Positions 43,332-52,211 of a DNA stretch of 64,000 nt are shown piece after piece. Source of the DNA: Porticoccaceae bacterium (GTDB lineage Bacteria > Pseudomonadota > Gammaproteobacteria > Pseudomonadales > Porticoccaceae); the NCBI GenBank assembly GCA_026005035.1, contig BPKH01000002.1, positions 1-64,000 of the forward strand, in the 5' to 3' direction. Under the pieces are notes generated by a model that was not told where the DNA came from, searched no databases, and worked only from the letters and a program-made list of their open reading frames with translations. The position numbers and the translations under genes were made by a program. Positions within the stretch are counted from its first letter, which is position 1; every line of letters begins with the position of its first letter.

Positions 43332-43674
43332 GGCACCGTTCCAGTACTCCGGCCTCGACCGGCTGTTCCACGAGCGCGCCCGGCTCGGCATCGCCACCGC
43401 GCTCGCGGCCCACCCGGAGGGCTTGCCCTTCACCGCCCTGCGCGATCTGGTGGGGCTCACCGACGGCAACCTGAACCGCCACCTGAAGGTGCTCGTCGAC
43501 GAGGGGTGCGCGGTGGTGGAGAAGGACCGTCGCCAGGGGCGCGCGCGCACCCGCGTGGCGCTCACCGCGGCCGGCCGAGCGCGCTTCCAGGCCTATCTCG
43601 AGGCGCTGGAGGCGGCGCTGCGGGAGGCGGTCGCGGCCGCGGCGGCCGCGGACCCCTCGTCGGCGCCCGCCTGA
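43324..43674 (+). CDS. Winged-helix (HTH_34/ArsR-MarR-like) transcriptional regulator
   Basis: 116 residues. LDRLFHERARLGIATALAAHPEGLPFTALRDLVGLTDGNLNRHLKVLVDEGCAVVEK is a typical single winged-helix DNA-binding domain, followed by the wing (RARTRVALTAAGRARFQAYL) and a helical dimerisation tail rich in Ala. No Cys pair for metal sensing is present. Translationally coupled to the membrane protein, with which it forms a conserved type of two-gene unit. Confidence 0.85.
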   Translation: MAEAPFQYSGLDRLFHERARLGIATALAAHPEGLPFTALRDLVGLTDGNLNRHLKVLVDEGCAVVEKDRRQGRARTRVALTAAGRARFQAYLEALEAALREAVAAAAAADPSSAPA

Positions 43675-43737
43675 GGAAGCCTTTTGACGCCCTCTGCAGT
43701 GGCCCTTGCCCGCCGGGGCAGGGCGCTAGATCGACCC

Positions 43738-43767
43738 TTGTCCCTTTGCAACCGCTCGGTCTATTTT
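43738..43767 (+). promoter_or_regulatory. Candidate promoter of the TonB receptor gene
   Basis: TTGTCC (43738-43743) and TATTTT (43762-43767), spacer 18. The leader contains a GC hairpin CGGGGCG/CGCCCCG at 43771-43792. Confidence 0.4.
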
Positions 43768-43836
43768 CAGCGGGGCGGGCGGGCTCGCCCCGCGTTGCGC
43801 CGCCCGCAAACGACAGCGATAAACGGGGGATGTCAC

Positions 43837-46365
43837 ATGGAGATGCGCAGGACCGCTGCCGGCGCCTTGGCCGCGGCGCTCGCCTTGCCCGCGCTCGGGC
43901 AGCAGCAGATCGAAGAGATTCTGGTCACCGCCCGCAAGCGGGAAGAGTCGATCATGAAGGTGCCGGTGGTGGCCAACGTGCTCGGCGAGGCGCAGCTACT
44001 GCGCTACGAGACGGGCGACCTCTACCAGATCACCGAGCGGATCCCCTCTCTCAATTTCTCCACCGGCACCCTCTCGTTCGGGGCCCAGATCTCCCTGCGC
44101 GGGGTGGGCACGGGGTCGCTGGTGACCACCATCGACCAGTCGGTCTCCCTCAACATCGACGGCATGCAGATGACCCAGGGGCTGGCCTACGCCGCGGGGA
44201 CCTTCGACATGGCGCGGGTGGAGGTGCTCAAGGGGCCGCAGGCACTCTTTTTCGGCAAGGCAAGTCCGGGCGGGGTGATCGCCATCACCACCGCCGACCC
44301 CGGCGAAGAGCGGGAGCTGATCGTCCGCCAGGGCTACGAGTTCGAGGCCGAGGAGAAGCGCACCGAGCTCATCCTTTCCGGGCCGGTGAGCGACACCCTG
44401 GGGGTGCGCCTCGCCGGGCGCTTTTCCGAGGCGGAGGGCTTCATGGACAACCGCGCCCGCCCGGTGGGGGGCGACACCGCCGAGTCGCTCGCCGCCCGCT
44501 ACGGCACCCAGATTCCCGACGGGGAATTCCCCCACCGGGAAGAGTGGCTGTGGCGCGCCACCGCCCTGTGGCAGCCGAGCGACGCCTTCCGCGCGCGCCT
44601 CAAGGTGAATCTGACCGAGTTTCAGTCGGCGGACGACGGCGGGTTGTCCCAGTTCGCCTCCTGTCCGGACGGCACCGGCTCGCCGGCGGGGGTGCCCTAC
44701 TTTCACCCGGAGGAAGACTGCAAATTCGACAAGACCATCCGGGTGGTCTGGTTCGATCCGGCGGCGCTCTCGGTGCCGGGCACGGGGATGCACGGCACGG
44801 GGGTCCGCAACGGCGGGGTGCCCTTCCAGAAGGTCGAGCAGCGGTTCGGCACCCTGGAGCTCCACTGGGACTTCGCGCCCCAGTGGAACCTCACCTCGGT
44901 GACGGGCTTTTACGACCTCGACCAGTCGTCGATGATCAACGGCACCCTCGGCGGCTACGCGCCCTCCCTGCTCGCCGCCGACCCCGATTTCGAGAAGCGC
45001 GACTTCACCCAGGAGGTGCGCCTTTCGAGCGCCTTCGCGGACCGTCCCTACGACGTCGTCCTGGGCGCCTTCTACCAGGACGGCGAGATGGTCTACCACA
45101 ACAACCTGCTCATCAACACCGCCCAGTACGACGAGGTGGAGGCGGTGTTTGGGCTGCCTGCGGGGTTCGGCGCCGTCCTCTTCCCACCGCAGTTCAACCG
45201 CGGGGTCCAGCCCATCGACGTGGAGACCCGCTCCCTCTTCGGCCAGCTCCTCTGGCGGCCCGCCCCCGACCTGGAGCTCACCGCCGGGGTGCGCTGGACG
45301 GACGAAAAGCGCACCCACCGGGTCTACAGCACCAACCCCTACTTCGTGCCGGCCTTCGCCGGCATCGCGCCGGCCGCTCCCGGCGAGCGGGTGCCGGTGG
45401 CCACCGCGGTGCCCAAGCTGTCCGGCGACGACTGGGCGCCGGAGCTCACCGCCACCTGGACGCCGAGCGAAGACCTCACCCTCTTCGCCTCCCTCAAGCG
45501 GGCCCACAAGTCGGGTTCCTTCGACACCGTCACCATCAAGAATCCGGGCAGCGACGTCTCCTTCGGCGACGAGAAGGTGGAGGGCGGCGAGCTCGGCATC
45601 AAGGCGCGCCTCGACGAGGGGCGCGCCCAGGTGAACTTGGCCGGCTACTACTACGAGTTCGAAGACCTCCAGACGGGCGCCAACGAGGTGCGGGAAGACG
45701 GGATCATCCAGATTCGCACCATCAACGCCGCGAGCGCCACCATCCAGGGGGTGGATCTCGATTTCACCTGGCTGCCCGAGTGGGCGCCCAACCTCAACCT
45801 CTACGGGGCGCTCAACTACAACCTGGCGGAGTACGACGAGTTCGACACCGCCCCCTGCTGGGGCGGGCAGCGCATCCAGGACGGCTGCAACCGCCTGTTC
45901 AACCCCGCCACCGGCGCCTTCAGCGCCCAGGACCTGTCGGGGGAAAAACTCTTGCGGGCGCCCGAGTGGTCCGGCCATCTGGGCTTCGATCTGACCTTCC
46001 CCGCGCGGCGGGGAGTGGAACTGGAACTGGGCGGTTACCTGTCCTATTCGGACCGCTACCTCACCAACGTGCTCGCTCGCGCCGACATGTGGCAGGACGA
46101 CTACCTGACCTACAACGGCCACTTCACGGTGCGGGCGGCCAATGGCGGTTGGGAGCTCACCCTCATCGGCAACAACCTCACCGACGAGATCGTCGCCGGC
46201 AACTGCGTCAACGCCAACTTCGCCAACGGCAACTTCTTCGGCGGCGTGGTGAGCGGCCGGGAGGTGCGCGGTCCGGCCGGAGTCGAAGAGCTCATCTGCG
46301 ACGTGGCCAACCGCCGCTCGGTGTGGCTGCGCCTGACGCTCCGCTGGCCCCAACTGGCGCCCTAA
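43837..46365 (+). CDS. TonB-dependent outer-membrane receptor
   Basis: 842 residues. Signal peptide MEMRRTAAGALAAALALPALG, then IEEILVTARKREESIMKVP (TonB-box/plug start), ISLRGVGTG, VEVLKGPQALFFGKASPGGVIAITTADP (plug end), and a long 22-strand-type barrel. The C-terminus (LRLTLRWPQLAP) lacks the usual final aromatic residue. ATG 43837 is chosen because the signal peptide begins there and GGGGGA precedes it. First gene of the 43.8-57 kb catabolic cluster and immediately upstream of a KstD-like flavoprotein, so it probably imports the cluster substrate. Confidence 0.93.
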   Translation: MEMRRTAAGALAAALALPALGQQQIEEILVTARKREESIMKVPVVANVLGEAQLLRYETGDLYQITERIPSLNFSTGTLSFGAQISLRGVGTGSLVTTIDQSVSLNIDGMQMTQGLAYAAGTFDMARVEVLKGPQALFFGKASPGGVIAITTADPGEERELIVRQGYEFEAEEKRTELILSGPVSDTLGVRLAGRFSEAEGFMDNRARPVGGDTAESLAARYGTQIPDGEFPHREEWLWRATALWQPSDAFRARLKVNLTEFQSADDGGLSQFASCPDGTGSPAGVPYFHPEEDCKFDKTIRVVWFDPAALSVPGTGMHGTGVRNGGVPFQKVEQRFGTLELHWDFAPQWNLTSVTGFYDLDQSSMINGTLGGYAPSLLAADPDFEKRDFTQEVRLSSAFADRPYDVVLGAFYQDGEMVYHNNLLINTAQYDEVEAVFGLPAGFGAVLFPPQFNRGVQPIDVETRSLFGQLLWRPAPDLELTAGVRWTDEKRTHRVYSTNPYFVPAFAGIAPAAPGERVPVATAVPKLSGDDWAPELTATWTPSEDLTLFASLKRAHKSGSFDTVTIKNPGSDVSFGDEKVEGGELGIKARLDEGRAQVNLAGYYYEFEDLQTGANEVREDGIIQIRTINAASATIQGVDLDFTWLPEWAPNLNLYGALNYNLAEYDEFDTAPCWGGQRIQDGCNRLFNPATGAFSAQDLSGEKLLRAPEWSGHLGFDLTFPARRGVELELGGYLSYSDRYLTNVLARADMWQDDYLTYNGHFTVRAANGGWELTLIGNNLTDEIVAGNCVNANFANGNFFGGVVSGREVRGPAGVEELICDVANRRSVWLRLTLRWPQLAP

Positions 46366-46377
46366 ACGCGGCCCGTT

Positions 46378-46430
46378 CCGTCCCCCGCCCGTTGCTGCCA
46401 CAATAGGGCGAGCACAGGGGCGGGGGACGG
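46378..46430 (+). promoter_or_regulatory. 13 bp perfect inverted repeat covering the ribosome site of the KstD-like gene
   Basis: CCGTCCCCCGCCC (46378-46390) and GGGCGGGGGACGG (46418-46430) are perfect complements separated by 27 bases; the right arm contains the GGGGGA ribosome site 2 bases before the start region. The loop holds a possible -10 (CACAAT, 46399-46404) with TTCCGT 17 bases upstream. It could be an RNA hairpin that masks translation, a read-through terminator after the receptor, or an operator. Confidence 0.5.
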
Positions 46431-46432
46431 AG

Positions 46433-48109
46433 ATGGCCGCATTCGACGAGCAGTTCGATTTCGTGGTGGTGGGCAGCGGCGGCGGCTGCATGACCGCCTC
46501 GCTCTACCTGGCTCGCCGCGGCAAGCGGGTGTTGGTGTTGGAAAAGGAGCCGCTGGTGGGGGGGACCACCGCCCGCTCCGGCGGGGTGATGTGGATCCCC
46601 AACAACCCCTTCATGCGCCGCGACGGGATCCCCGACAGCGAGGAGCAGGCGCTCCTCTACCTGGACACCCTGGCGGCCGAGCGGCCGGAGGCTCCCGGCA
46701 ACACCCCCGAGCGGCGCCGGGCCTACGTGCGCGAGGCGCCGCGCATGGTGGAGTTTCTCCTCGAGGCGGGCATCGAGCTCGACCGCACCTACGGCTGGCC
46801 CGACTACTACGACGAAAAGCCCGGCGCGGTGAAGGCCGGGCGCAGCGTGGTGGCGCGCTACTTCGACCTCAAGGAACTGGGCCCCTGGGCCGATCGCCTG
46901 CAGCCCGGCTTCCTGCCCATGCCGGCGGCCCTGGAAGAGCTGTTGGCGGTGCCCTTCTACAAGCGTTCCTGGAAGTCGCGGCGGATCCTCCTGGCCATCG
47001 CCTGGCGCACGCTGCTCGGGCGCCTCACCGGCAAGCGCTACACCTCCGCCGGGGCGGCCCTCCAGGGGCGGCTGCTCAAGGCGGTGCTGGCGGCCGGGGT
47101 GGAGGTGCGGCCGGAGTCGCCGGTCCGCGAGCTCCTGGTGGAGGGCGAGCGGGTGGTGGGAGTGCGCGCCGAGATCCAGGGCAAGGCGCGGTGCATCGGC
47201 GCCGCCCTGGGGGTGCTGGTCAACGCCGGCGGCTTCGCCCGCAACCAGCAGATGCGCGACCGCTACCAGCCGGGCACCTCCGCCGAGTGGAGCAGCACCA
47301 TCGTCGGCGACACCGGCGAGCTGATCCTGGAGATGGAGCGGATCGGCGCGGTGCTCGCGCAGATGGAGGAGATGGTGGGCAACCAGTGTTGCCTGCCACC
47401 GGGCACCCGCTACGAAGAGATCAAACAGGGGATGCAGGCGGTCACTGCCAAGCCCCACGCCATCCTGGTAGACCAGAGCGGCCGGCGCTACCAGAACGAG
47501 GGCGGCTCCTACATGGAGTACTGCCAGAACATGCTCGCCCGCCATCGGGAGGTGCCGGCGATCCCCAGCTACGCCGTGTTCGACGTGCAGTTCCTCGACA
47601 ACTACATGCTGGCCGGCACCTTTCCCGGGCGGCGCAAGCCCAAGAGCTGGTACGAGAGCGGCTTTCTCAAGCGCGCCGACAGCCTGGCCGAGCTCGCCCG
47701 CCAGCTTCACATGGAGCCCGCGGTGCTCGAGGAGACGGTGGCGCGCTTCAACCGCTTCTGTGACCAGGGGCGCGACGAGGATTTCGGGCGCGGCGAGCGG
47801 GAGTACGACCGCTGGCTGGGGGATCCCACCCGGGAAGGGATCGCCCGCACCCTGGGGCGGATCGAGAGGCCGCCCTTCTTTGCCGTGGCCGTCTATCCAG
47901 GCGACGTGGGCACCTTCGGCGGCGTGGTCACCGACGAGTTCGCCCGCGTGCTGCGCGCGGACGGCTCGGCCATTCCCGGGCTGTACGCCACCGGTGTGTC
48001 CACCGCCGCGGTGATGGGCCGCAGCTACCCCGGAGCGGGAGCGAGCGTGGGACCTTCCCTCACCTGGGGATACGTGGCCGCCAAGCACGCCCTGGGCGAG
48101 GCGGGCTGA
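46433..48109 (+). CDS. FAD-dependent oxidoreductase, 3-ketosteroid delta1-dehydrogenase-like
   Basis: 558 residues. FAD-binding VVVGSGGGCMTASLYLARRGKRVLVLEKE, the TTARSGGVMWIPNN segment, and GLYATGVSTAAVMGRSYPGAGASVGPSLTWG at the C-terminus, where SYPGAG carries the Tyr and Gly that correspond to the substrate-keto binding Y487/G491 of the Rhodococcus KstD. KstD-type enzymes introduce a 1,2 double bond into a ring ketone. Length and layout match KstD and its fumarate-reductase-like relatives; the actual substrate may be another cyclic ketone. Downstream of the TonB receptor and tail to tail with the aldehyde dehydrogenase. Confidence 0.88.
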   Translation: MAAFDEQFDFVVVGSGGGCMTASLYLARRGKRVLVLEKEPLVGGTTARSGGVMWIPNNPFMRRDGIPDSEEQALLYLDTLAAERPEAPGNTPERRRAYVREAPRMVEFLLEAGIELDRTYGWPDYYDEKPGAVKAGRSVVARYFDLKELGPWADRLQPGFLPMPAALEELLAVPFYKRSWKSRRILLAIAWRTLLGRLTGKRYTSAGAALQGRLLKAVLAAGVEVRPESPVRELLVEGERVVGVRAEIQGKARCIGAALGVLVNAGGFARNQQMRDRYQPGTSAEWSSTIVGDTGELILEMERIGAVLAQMEEMVGNQCCLPPGTRYEEIKQGMQAVTAKPHAILVDQSGRRYQNEGGSYMEYCQNMLARHREVPAIPSYAVFDVQFLDNYMLAGTFPGRRKPKSWYESGFLKRADSLAELARQLHMEPAVLEETVARFNRFCDQGRDEDFGRGEREYDRWLGDPTREGIARTLGRIERPPFFAVAVYPGDVGTFGGVVTDEFARVLRADGSAIPGLYATGVSTAAVMGRSYPGAGASVGPSLTWGYVAAKHALGEAG

Positions 48110-48113
48110 AGGG

Positions 48114-48142
48114 CCGCCGGCGGCGGGGTACGCCGCCGGCGG
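48114..48142. terminator. Bidirectional terminator-like hairpin
   Basis: Perfect 12 bp stem CCGCCGGCGGCG/CGCCGCCGGCGG with loop GGGTA between the convergent flavoprotein and aldehyde dehydrogenase genes; no T-run on either side. Confidence 0.55.
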
Positions 48143-48154
48143 AGCGCGGTCTGT

Positions 48155-49621
48155 TCAGCGCTCAGGGTAGGCGATCACCTTGATTTCCAGGAACTCCTCG
48201 ATGCCCTCCCGGCCCCAGGCGCGGCCGATCCCGCTTTGCTTGTAGCCGCCGAAGGGCATGTCGCCGGTGATCATCACCCCGCCGTTGACGCTGATGGCGC
48301 CGGCGCGGATGCGCCGGGCGATGGCCATGGCGCGCTGGAAGTCGCCGGAGTGGACCACGCCGGCGAGCCCGTAGTCGGAGTCGTTGGCGATGCGCACCGC
48401 ATCCTCGTCGTCCTCGAAGGGGATGACGCACAGCACCGGACCGAAGATCTCTTCGCGGGCGATGCGCATGTCGTTGGTGACGTCGACGAAGCAGGTGGGC
48501 TCGATGAAAAAGCCGCCGCCGCGCTCCAGGACCCGCCCGCCGTGGAGGAGCCGCGCTCCTTCCTGGATTCCCAGATCGATGTAGCTCTTCACCCGCTCGA
48601 GCTGCTTCTTGGAGATCACCGGGCCCATCACGTGCTGGGGATTGTCGAAATCGCCCCAGTTGGCGTCGAAGGCCGCATAGGCCCGCTCCAGCACCGCACA
48701 GGCCTCGGCGTAGCGGCTCTTGGGCACCAGCATGCGGGTGGCCATGGCGCAGCCCTGGCCGGCGTGCATCACCACCATGCCCCGGGCCACCACCTCGGCG
48801 AAGTTGGGGGTGTCCTCGAGGATGATGTTGGCCGACTTGCCGCCGAGCTCCAAAAACACCCGCTTCAGAGTGGCCGAGCCCTTCTCCATGATCCGCTTGC
48901 CCACGGCGGTGGAGCCGGTGAAGGTGATCAGGTCCACCCGCGGGTCGGTCACCAGCATCTCCCCGGCCATGGCCGGATCCTTGGAGGGGATGACGTTGAG
49001 CACCCCGGGCGGAATTCCGGCCTCGAGCGCCAACTGGCCCATGAAGCTCGCCATGTAGGGGGTGTCGGGGGCGGGCTTGAGGACCATGGTGCAGCCGGCG
49101 AGCAGTCCGCAGAAGACCTTCTCGATGTTCACGTACAGGGGCACGTTCCAGGGGGTGATCGCCCCCGCCACGCCCATGGCCTCGCGCACCACCAGCCGCC
49201 GGCTCTTGAAGCCGTACATCTCGATGGTGCCCCGGTCCTCTTCGAAGACCACCTCCTTGAAGCAGCCCATCAGGGCGTCCAAAGCCGCCAGGGCGCCGTC
49301 CACGTGGGCCAGGCAGGCCGCCCCCAGGGCGGCGCCCGCCTCCACCCGGGCGATGGTCATGAGCTTTTCCCGGTTGGCGTGGAGGAGGGCTTGGTAGCGG
49401 CTGAGGATCTCGAAGCGGCGGGCGTGGTCCCGGGACCAGTCGGTCTCGTCGAAGGCGCGCCGCGCCGCGGCGATGGCCGCGTCCACGTCCTCGGGCCCAG
49501 CGTCGGCCGCCTGGCCGACCACCTCGCCGGTCCAGGGGCAAAGGTTGTCGAAGGTGCGCCCACTGGCGGCGGGGCGCATCTCACCGTCGATGAGGAGGAG
49601 GGCGTCGGGCAGTCGTTCCAT
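48155..49621 (-). CDS. NAD(P)-dependent aldehyde dehydrogenase
   Basis: 488 residues. TPWNVPLYVNIEK (cofactor), LVLKPAPDTP-like segment, FTGSTAVGKRI, general-base Glu in LELGGKSANI, and the nucleophile Cys in HAGQGCAMATR, followed by EEIFGPVLCVIPF and GGYKQSGIGR. All catalytic residues are present. It oxidises an aldehyde to an acid, broad family specificity. Upstream of it in the same direction, after a 27-base gap, is the second KstD-like gene, so flavoprotein and dehydrogenase form a two-gene unit. Confidence 0.94.
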   Translation of the reverse strand: MERLPDALLLIDGEMRPAASGRTFDNLCPWTGEVVGQAADAGPEDVDAAIAAARRAFDETDWSRDHARRFEILSRYQALLHANREKLMTIARVEAGAALGAACLAHVDGALAALDALMGCFKEVVFEEDRGTIEMYGFKSRRLVVREAMGVAGAITPWNVPLYVNIEKVFCGLLAGCTMVLKPAPDTPYMASFMGQLALEAGIPPGVLNVIPSKDPAMAGEMLVTDPRVDLITFTGSTAVGKRIMEKGSATLKRVFLELGGKSANIILEDTPNFAEVVARGMVVMHAGQGCAMATRMLVPKSRYAEACAVLERAYAAFDANWGDFDNPQHVMGPVISKKQLERVKSYIDLGIQEGARLLHGGRVLERGGGFFIEPTCFVDVTNDMRIAREEIFGPVLCVIPFEDDEDAVRIANDSDYGLAGVVHSGDFQRAMAIARRIRAGAISVNGGVMITGDMPFGGYKQSGIGRAWGREGIEEFLEIKVIAYPER

Positions 49622-49648
49622 GGAGATCTCCTGGCTGGGCGGAAGGGT

Positions 49649-51301
49649 TCAGGTGTCGCCGAGGGCATGGTGGGCGGCGCGCCACGCCCAGGTGAGCGCC
49701 GGGCCGATGTTGGAGCCGGCGCCGACGCTTGCGCGGCCGAACACCGAGGCACAGGTGACGCCGGTGGCGTAGAGTCCGGGAATGGGCCCGCCGTCTTCGC
49801 GCACCACCCGCCCCCACTCGTCGGTCACCACCCCGCCGTGGGTGCTCACGTCGCCGGGGTAGATGCGCATGGCGAAAAAGGGCGGTTGTTCGACGGCGCC
49901 GAGGGTGTGGGAGGGCTCGTGGAGGGGATCCCCCAGCCACTCGTCGTAGGCGAAGCTGCCCCGCCCGAAGTCCTCGTCCCGCCCCTGGCGGCAGAAGCGG
50001 TTGAAGCGCTCCACCGTGGCCACCAGCCGCTCCGGCGGCAGGCCGAGCTTCGCGGCCAGCGCCTCGAGGCTGTCCGCTGCCACCAACACCCCCTGCTCGA
50101 ACCAGGTCTTGGGCTTGTTGCGGCCCGGCATGGTACCGGCGAGCATGTAGGTGTCCAGGTAGCGGGCGTCCATGATCAGGTAGCAGGGGATGGCGGGCAC
50201 GGTGCGGTTGCGCTGGAGGATCGCCTTGCAGATGTCGGTGTAGGAGGCGGCCTCCTTCATGAACCGCGCGCCGCTTTGGTCCACCACCAGGGAGTGGGGC
50301 TTGGCCAGGTCCCCCTGCATGGCTGGCGGCGTCGTCGCCCCCGGCAGTTCGGTGGTGGGGTTGCCGACGAACTCGTCCAGCTGGCCGAGCAGGGCCCCGT
50401 GGCGGGCCGCCTCCAGGATCATCTCCCCGGTGTCCCCCGGGGCGGTGGCCGACCAGCTCGCTTTGGTGCCGGGCAGCCAGCGATCGCGCACCGCCTGGTT
50501 GCGGGCGAAGCCGCCGGCGTTGAGCAGCACCCCAAGGCGGGCGCGCAGCCGCACCGCGCGGCCGTCCACACGCGCCACCACGCCGGTGATTCGCCCCCCC
50601 TCCTCGACGAGTTCCTCCACCGGGGTGCCGGTGCGCACCTCGGCGCCGGCGTCGAGGGCCTTGCGCAGCAGCTGGGCGACGAGCGCCTGGCCGGCGGTGG
50701 CCAGGTGGCGCCCCCGCAGCCGGGAGAGGAGGGTGCGCCCCACCACCTTGAGGAGGACTTTTTTGCCCTGCCAGGAGCGCTTGAACAGGGGCAGTTGCAT
50801 CGCCTCGTCCAGGTTGGCGGGCAGGGGCAGGAAGCCGGGGCGCAGTTTCTCTTTCCAGGGGCCGAGGCGGTTGAGGTCGTAGAGGGTGGAGACCACCGTG
50901 CGCCCGGGGATCGAGGCCCCCGGGGCGTCCTGGTAGTCGGGCCAGGAGGGGATGCGCCGCAGGGTCACCCCTTGCTCCACCAGGAAGTCCACCATGCGGG
51001 GTGCCGCGTCCACGTAGGCCTCGCGCCGGGCGCGGCTCGCCGCCGGCAGATCGGGGTGGTCGCCGACGGTGGCGTCGAGGTAGGCGAGCGCCTGCTCGCG
51101 GCTGTCGGGCACCCCTTCCTCGCGCATGAAGCGGTTGTTGGGGATCCACATCACCCCCCCGGAGAGGGCGGTGGTGCCGCCGAGCAAAGGCTCCTTTTCC
51201 AGGACCAGCACCCGCTTGCCCGCCCGGCCGAGCACCATGGCCGCGCAGAGGGCGCCGCCCCCCGAGCCCACGGCGATGAAATCCCACTCCTCGCGTTCCA
51301 T
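49649..51301 (-). CDS. FAD-dependent oxidoreductase, KstD-like paralogue
   Basis: 550 residues, colinear with the flavoprotein at 46433. FIAVGSGGGALCAAMVLGRAGKRVLVLEKE, TTALSGGVMWIPNN, NAGGFARNQ, PGDVSTHGGVVTDEWG and the C-terminal GLYATGVTCASVFGRASVGAGSNIGPALTWA. The Tyr of the SYPGAG motif is replaced (ASVGAG), while the following Gly is kept, so ketone binding should differ from classical KstD. ATG 51301 is chosen over GTG 51310 because GAGGGGGG is then 7 bases upstream. Operon with the aldehyde dehydrogenase and, upstream, possibly the SDR at 51347. Confidence 0.87.
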   Translation of the reverse strand: MEREEWDFIAVGSGGGALCAAMVLGRAGKRVLVLEKEPLLGGTTALSGGVMWIPNNRFMREEGVPDSREQALAYLDATVGDHPDLPAASRARREAYVDAAPRMVDFLVEQGVTLRRIPSWPDYQDAPGASIPGRTVVSTLYDLNRLGPWKEKLRPGFLPLPANLDEAMQLPLFKRSWQGKKVLLKVVGRTLLSRLRGRHLATAGQALVAQLLRKALDAGAEVRTGTPVEELVEEGGRITGVVARVDGRAVRLRARLGVLLNAGGFARNQAVRDRWLPGTKASWSATAPGDTGEMILEAARHGALLGQLDEFVGNPTTELPGATTPPAMQGDLAKPHSLVVDQSGARFMKEAASYTDICKAILQRNRTVPAIPCYLIMDARYLDTYMLAGTMPGRNKPKTWFEQGVLVAADSLEALAAKLGLPPERLVATVERFNRFCRQGRDEDFGRGSFAYDEWLGDPLHEPSHTLGAVEQPPFFAMRIYPGDVSTHGGVVTDEWGRVVREDGGPIPGLYATGVTCASVFGRASVGAGSNIGPALTWAWRAAHHALGDT

Positions 51302-51346
51302 CCCACTCACCCCCCTCGAAGAAAACCGGCGGCCGCGACCCGTCCC

Positions 51347-52081
51347 TCAGGGCCGGCGGGCGTGCAGGGCCACCAGCACGGCGTGGAGATCTTCCGGCAG
51401 ATCCACCAGGGCGCGGAAGACTTCGACCACCGAGGCGAAGTGGCTAATGGGCGCGCTGCGCAGGTCGATGCCGCGCTCGAGGGCGGCGCGACCGAAGGCG
51501 GCGCGCGCCTCCGGGTCCACCGCCCAGACCTTGCCCTCTTCGTACATGGCCCCGGCGCGCACGCAGGAGACCCGGATGCCGCGCGGCTCCAGCTCGCGAA
51601 ACAGACTTTCGGTGAAGCGCTCCACCCCCGCCTTGGTGGCCTGGTAGACCGACAGGTGGGGGAAGGGCATGGCCACCGACTCGCTGGAGACGTTGACGAT
51701 GTGCCCGCCGCGCTCCATCCACGGCAGGGCCGCGCGACTGCACAGGATGGTGCCGGCGAGGTTGGTCAGGACGATGGCCAGAATCTGCTCGGGCGAGCCC
51801 CGCTCCAACTCGAAGGGCTCGAAGAGGGCGGCGTTGTTGATCAGCACGTCGATCCGCCCGCACCGCTCCCCGATGGCGGAAAAGGCGCTCTCCACCGAGG
51901 CCGGGTCGGACACGTCGCAGGCGAGGGCCAAGGCGTTCTCGCCGATTTCCGCCGCCGCCGCTTCCACCTTGCCGGGCGTGCGGCCGAGCAGGACCACCCG
52001 GTGGCCGTCGGCCGCGAAGCGGCGCGCCAGCGCTCTGCCCAGGCCCGCGCCGGCTCCGGTGATGACGAAGGTTCGCGCCAT
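51347..52081 (-). CDS. Short-chain dehydrogenase/reductase
   Basis: 244 residues. TGAGAGLGRA, INNAALFEPF, NVSSESVA (Ser), YQATKAGVERF (Tyr/Lys) and VSCVRAGAM in place of the usual NPG. Closer to the DltE/sanguinarine-reductase-like classical SDRs than to the acyl-CoA types. First gene of the minus-strand unit SDR-KstD-like-ALDH, 45 bases upstream of the flavoprotein. GAGGAGGGA precedes the ATG. Faces the ferredoxin gene across a 130-base control region containing a palindrome. Confidence 0.9.
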   Translation of the reverse strand: MARTFVITGAGAGLGRALARRFAADGHRVVLLGRTPGKVEAAAAEIGENALALACDVSDPASVESAFSAIGERCGRIDVLINNAALFEPFELERGSPEQILAIVLTNLAGTILCSRAALPWMERGGHIVNVSSESVAMPFPHLSVYQATKAGVERFTESLFRELEPRGIRVSCVRAGAMYEEGKVWAVDPEARAAFGRAALERGIDLRSAPISHFASVVEVFRALVDLPEDLHAVLVALHARRP

Positions 52082-52132
52082 GGAATCCCTCCTCGGGCAA
52101 GTGGCCGCGGGCTGCGGCCGGGATGTTGTGAA

Positions 52133-52150
52133 ACAGCACTGCTGTATAGT
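52133..52150. promoter_or_regulatory. Palindrome and -10 box between SDR and ferredoxin
   Basis: ACAGCA-C-TGCTGT (52133-52145) is a perfect 13 bp dyad running straight into TATAGT (52145-52150), a good -10 for the ferredoxin direction. Position suggests an operator for a repressor controlling both divergent units. Confidence 0.5.
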
Positions 52151-52211
52151 AAAGTCAAACCGGGCCGGTTGGCCAGTGGCCGCCGGCCCCAGAGGAATCA
52201 GGGGGTGTGAA

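Noticed and set aside
48236-52210. A 1324-residue plus-strand open frame
   Set aside because: It runs antisense through the aldehyde dehydrogenase and flavoprotein genes, has the His/Gly/Val/Pro-rich composition expected of a shadow frame in high-GC DNA, and shows no recognisable domain.
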